Positions 5,944-6,586 of a stretch of DNA of 6,586 bases are shown here, piece after piece; the stretch's first letter is position 1, and every line of letters starts with the position of its first letter. This DNA is from Anaerolinea sp. (lineage in GTDB: Bacteria > Chloroflexota > Anaerolineae > JAAEKA01). A model generated the notes under the pieces. That model worked only from the letters and a program-made list of their open reading frames with translations. It did no database searches and was not told where the DNA came from. The DNA lies in the NCBI GenBank assembly GCA_014879765.1, contig JACSRL010000584.1, positions 1-6,586 on the forward strand. Direction: 5' to 3'. The translations under genes were made by a program, and so were the position numbers.

Positions 5944-6586
5944 TGGTTCCTGCCGCAGCGCGTCCAGCGCCTGGCGTGCGCTCTCGCGGCCTGGATCGAT
6001 GGCCAGACCAGCCTCGAAGGCCTCGATGGCGGCGGCGTTCTGGCCGGCGCGGCTCAGGGCAAAGGCCAGGGTGAAATGGGCGTCGGCGTTGTCGGGAGCG
6101 ACGCCCACAGCCTCGCGATAGGCGGCCAGCGCGCCGGCCTGGTCGCCCTGTTCCTCCAGCAGCGCGCCGCGGCGGATGGCGGCAAAGGGGAAATCGGGCC
6201 ATTCGGCGCTGATAGCCGCAAAGCCGGCCAGCGCCTCATCGACGCGACCCAGCGCGGCCAGGGCGTTGGCCACACCCATGCGGCTGGCCCGGTCCTGGGG
6301 ATCGACCGCGACCAACTGCTGGTAGATCGCCAGCGCCTCGGCCGGCTTGCCAAAGCGCAGGTCGCGGTCGGCCTGGAGGCGCGTTTCGTTGCGTTCCTGC
6401 ACGGTCATGCTGGCATAGTCTGGCCCGGTCTCGGCCGCGGGCGCGGTGGAGGGGAGGGCCGCGCGCAGCTCCTCCAGCGCGCGCGCCGGTGAGATGTTGT
6501 CGGTGGACGCCAGTTCCTGGGAGCGCAGCAGCAAGGCCTCAGCCCAGCGGGCCGCCTCGCCGGCATCCATGGCGCTTGCGCTGCTC
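5941..6586 (-). CDS. TPR protein, C-terminal fragment; likely end of a second GT39-TPR paralog
   Basis: Only the last 214 codons are inside the window; the frame is open to the right edge, so the gene is cut by the boundary, not broken. An ATG at 6568-6570 is present, but alignment with the 1240-residue neighbour continues through it, so it is probably internal. The fragment has an Ala/Pro-rich stretch near residues 38-50 (counted from that ATG), then TPR-like helix pairs at about 57-90, 93-123, 127-160 and 161-194. It aligns collinearly with residues about 1010-1240 of the neighbour. Shared landmarks are SPAR-L-ELRA-L, LYQQL versus IYQQL, WPDFP, GALLEEQG and an ALDP/AIDP end. The last roughly 100 residues are about 60% identical by hand count. 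The missing upstream part is therefore predicted, not seen, to be a GT39 membrane domain. Its TGA overlaps the ribosome-binding site of the metallohydrolase gene, which suggests translational coupling. Confidence 0.8.
   Translation of the reverse strand, partial: SSASAMDAGEAARWAEALLLRSQELASTDNISPARALEELRAALPSTAPAAETGPDYASMTVQERNETRLQADRDLRFGKPAEALAIYQQLVAVDPQDRASRMGVANALAALGRVDEALAGFAAISAEWPDFPFAAIRRGALLEEQGDQAGALAAYREAVGVAPDNADAHFTLAFALSRAGQNAAAIEAFEAGLAIDPGRESARQALDALRQEP

Noticed and set aside
3589..6492. A 967-codon open frame on the plus strand opposite the metallohydrolase and TPR genes
   Set aside because: Same artefact: composition is biased and no domain is seen. It crosses two gene junctions on the other strand, where signal peptide, metal motifs and dockerin are all intact.
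5941..6570. A complete 209-residue TPR protein starting at the ATG at 6568-6570
   Set aside because: The frame stays open to the window edge, and similarity to the paralog extends through and beyond this ATG, so a larger truncated gene is more likely.

Overview
The window is GC-rich throughout and carries three tightly packed genes, all read on the minus strand from the right edge to the left. The gene content suggests an environmental Chloroflexota bacterium (Anaerolineae or Caldilineae type). The grounds are high GC, GT-C glycosyltransferases fused to long TPR tails, a secreted enzyme ending in a dockerin-like calcium-binding module, and dispersed GC-rich palindromes. This placement is an inference from gene style; no marker gene is present.

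Layout, in order of transcription. (1) 6586-5941 holds the C-terminal end of a TPR protein whose start lies outside the window. (2) 5934-3847 encodes a secreted metallohydrolase of the PHP/CehA-McbA type. It has a signal peptide, a metal-binding PHP domain split by a large insert, a beta domain and a C-terminal dockerin-like module. (3) 3821-99 encodes a 1240-residue polytopic GT39/PMT-type glycosyltransferase with a TPR-rich C-terminal half. Gaps between genes are 6 and 25 bp, and the first stop codon lies inside the next gene's ribosome-binding site, so they probably form one operon. The promoter must lie to the right of the window. Bases 1-98, after the last gene, hold two copies of a GC-rich palindrome and no gene.

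The partial TPR protein is clearly paralogous to the C-terminus of the 1240-residue protein (about 60% identical by hand over about 100 residues). The locus is therefore probably two duplicated GT39-TPR membrane proteins flanking a secreted dockerin-bearing metallohydrolase. A shared role in building or remodelling an envelope or extracellular glycoconjugate is plausible but is inference.

The most notable sequence-level signals are: a structured repeat resembling a widespread intergenic repeat, sitting in frame inside the metallohydrolase gene; short repeats that supply the ribosome-binding site and start codon of two genes; and the interrupted PHP domain. Nothing here proves a new system. 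The paralog-enzyme-paralog arrangement and the in-gene repeat most deserve follow-up.
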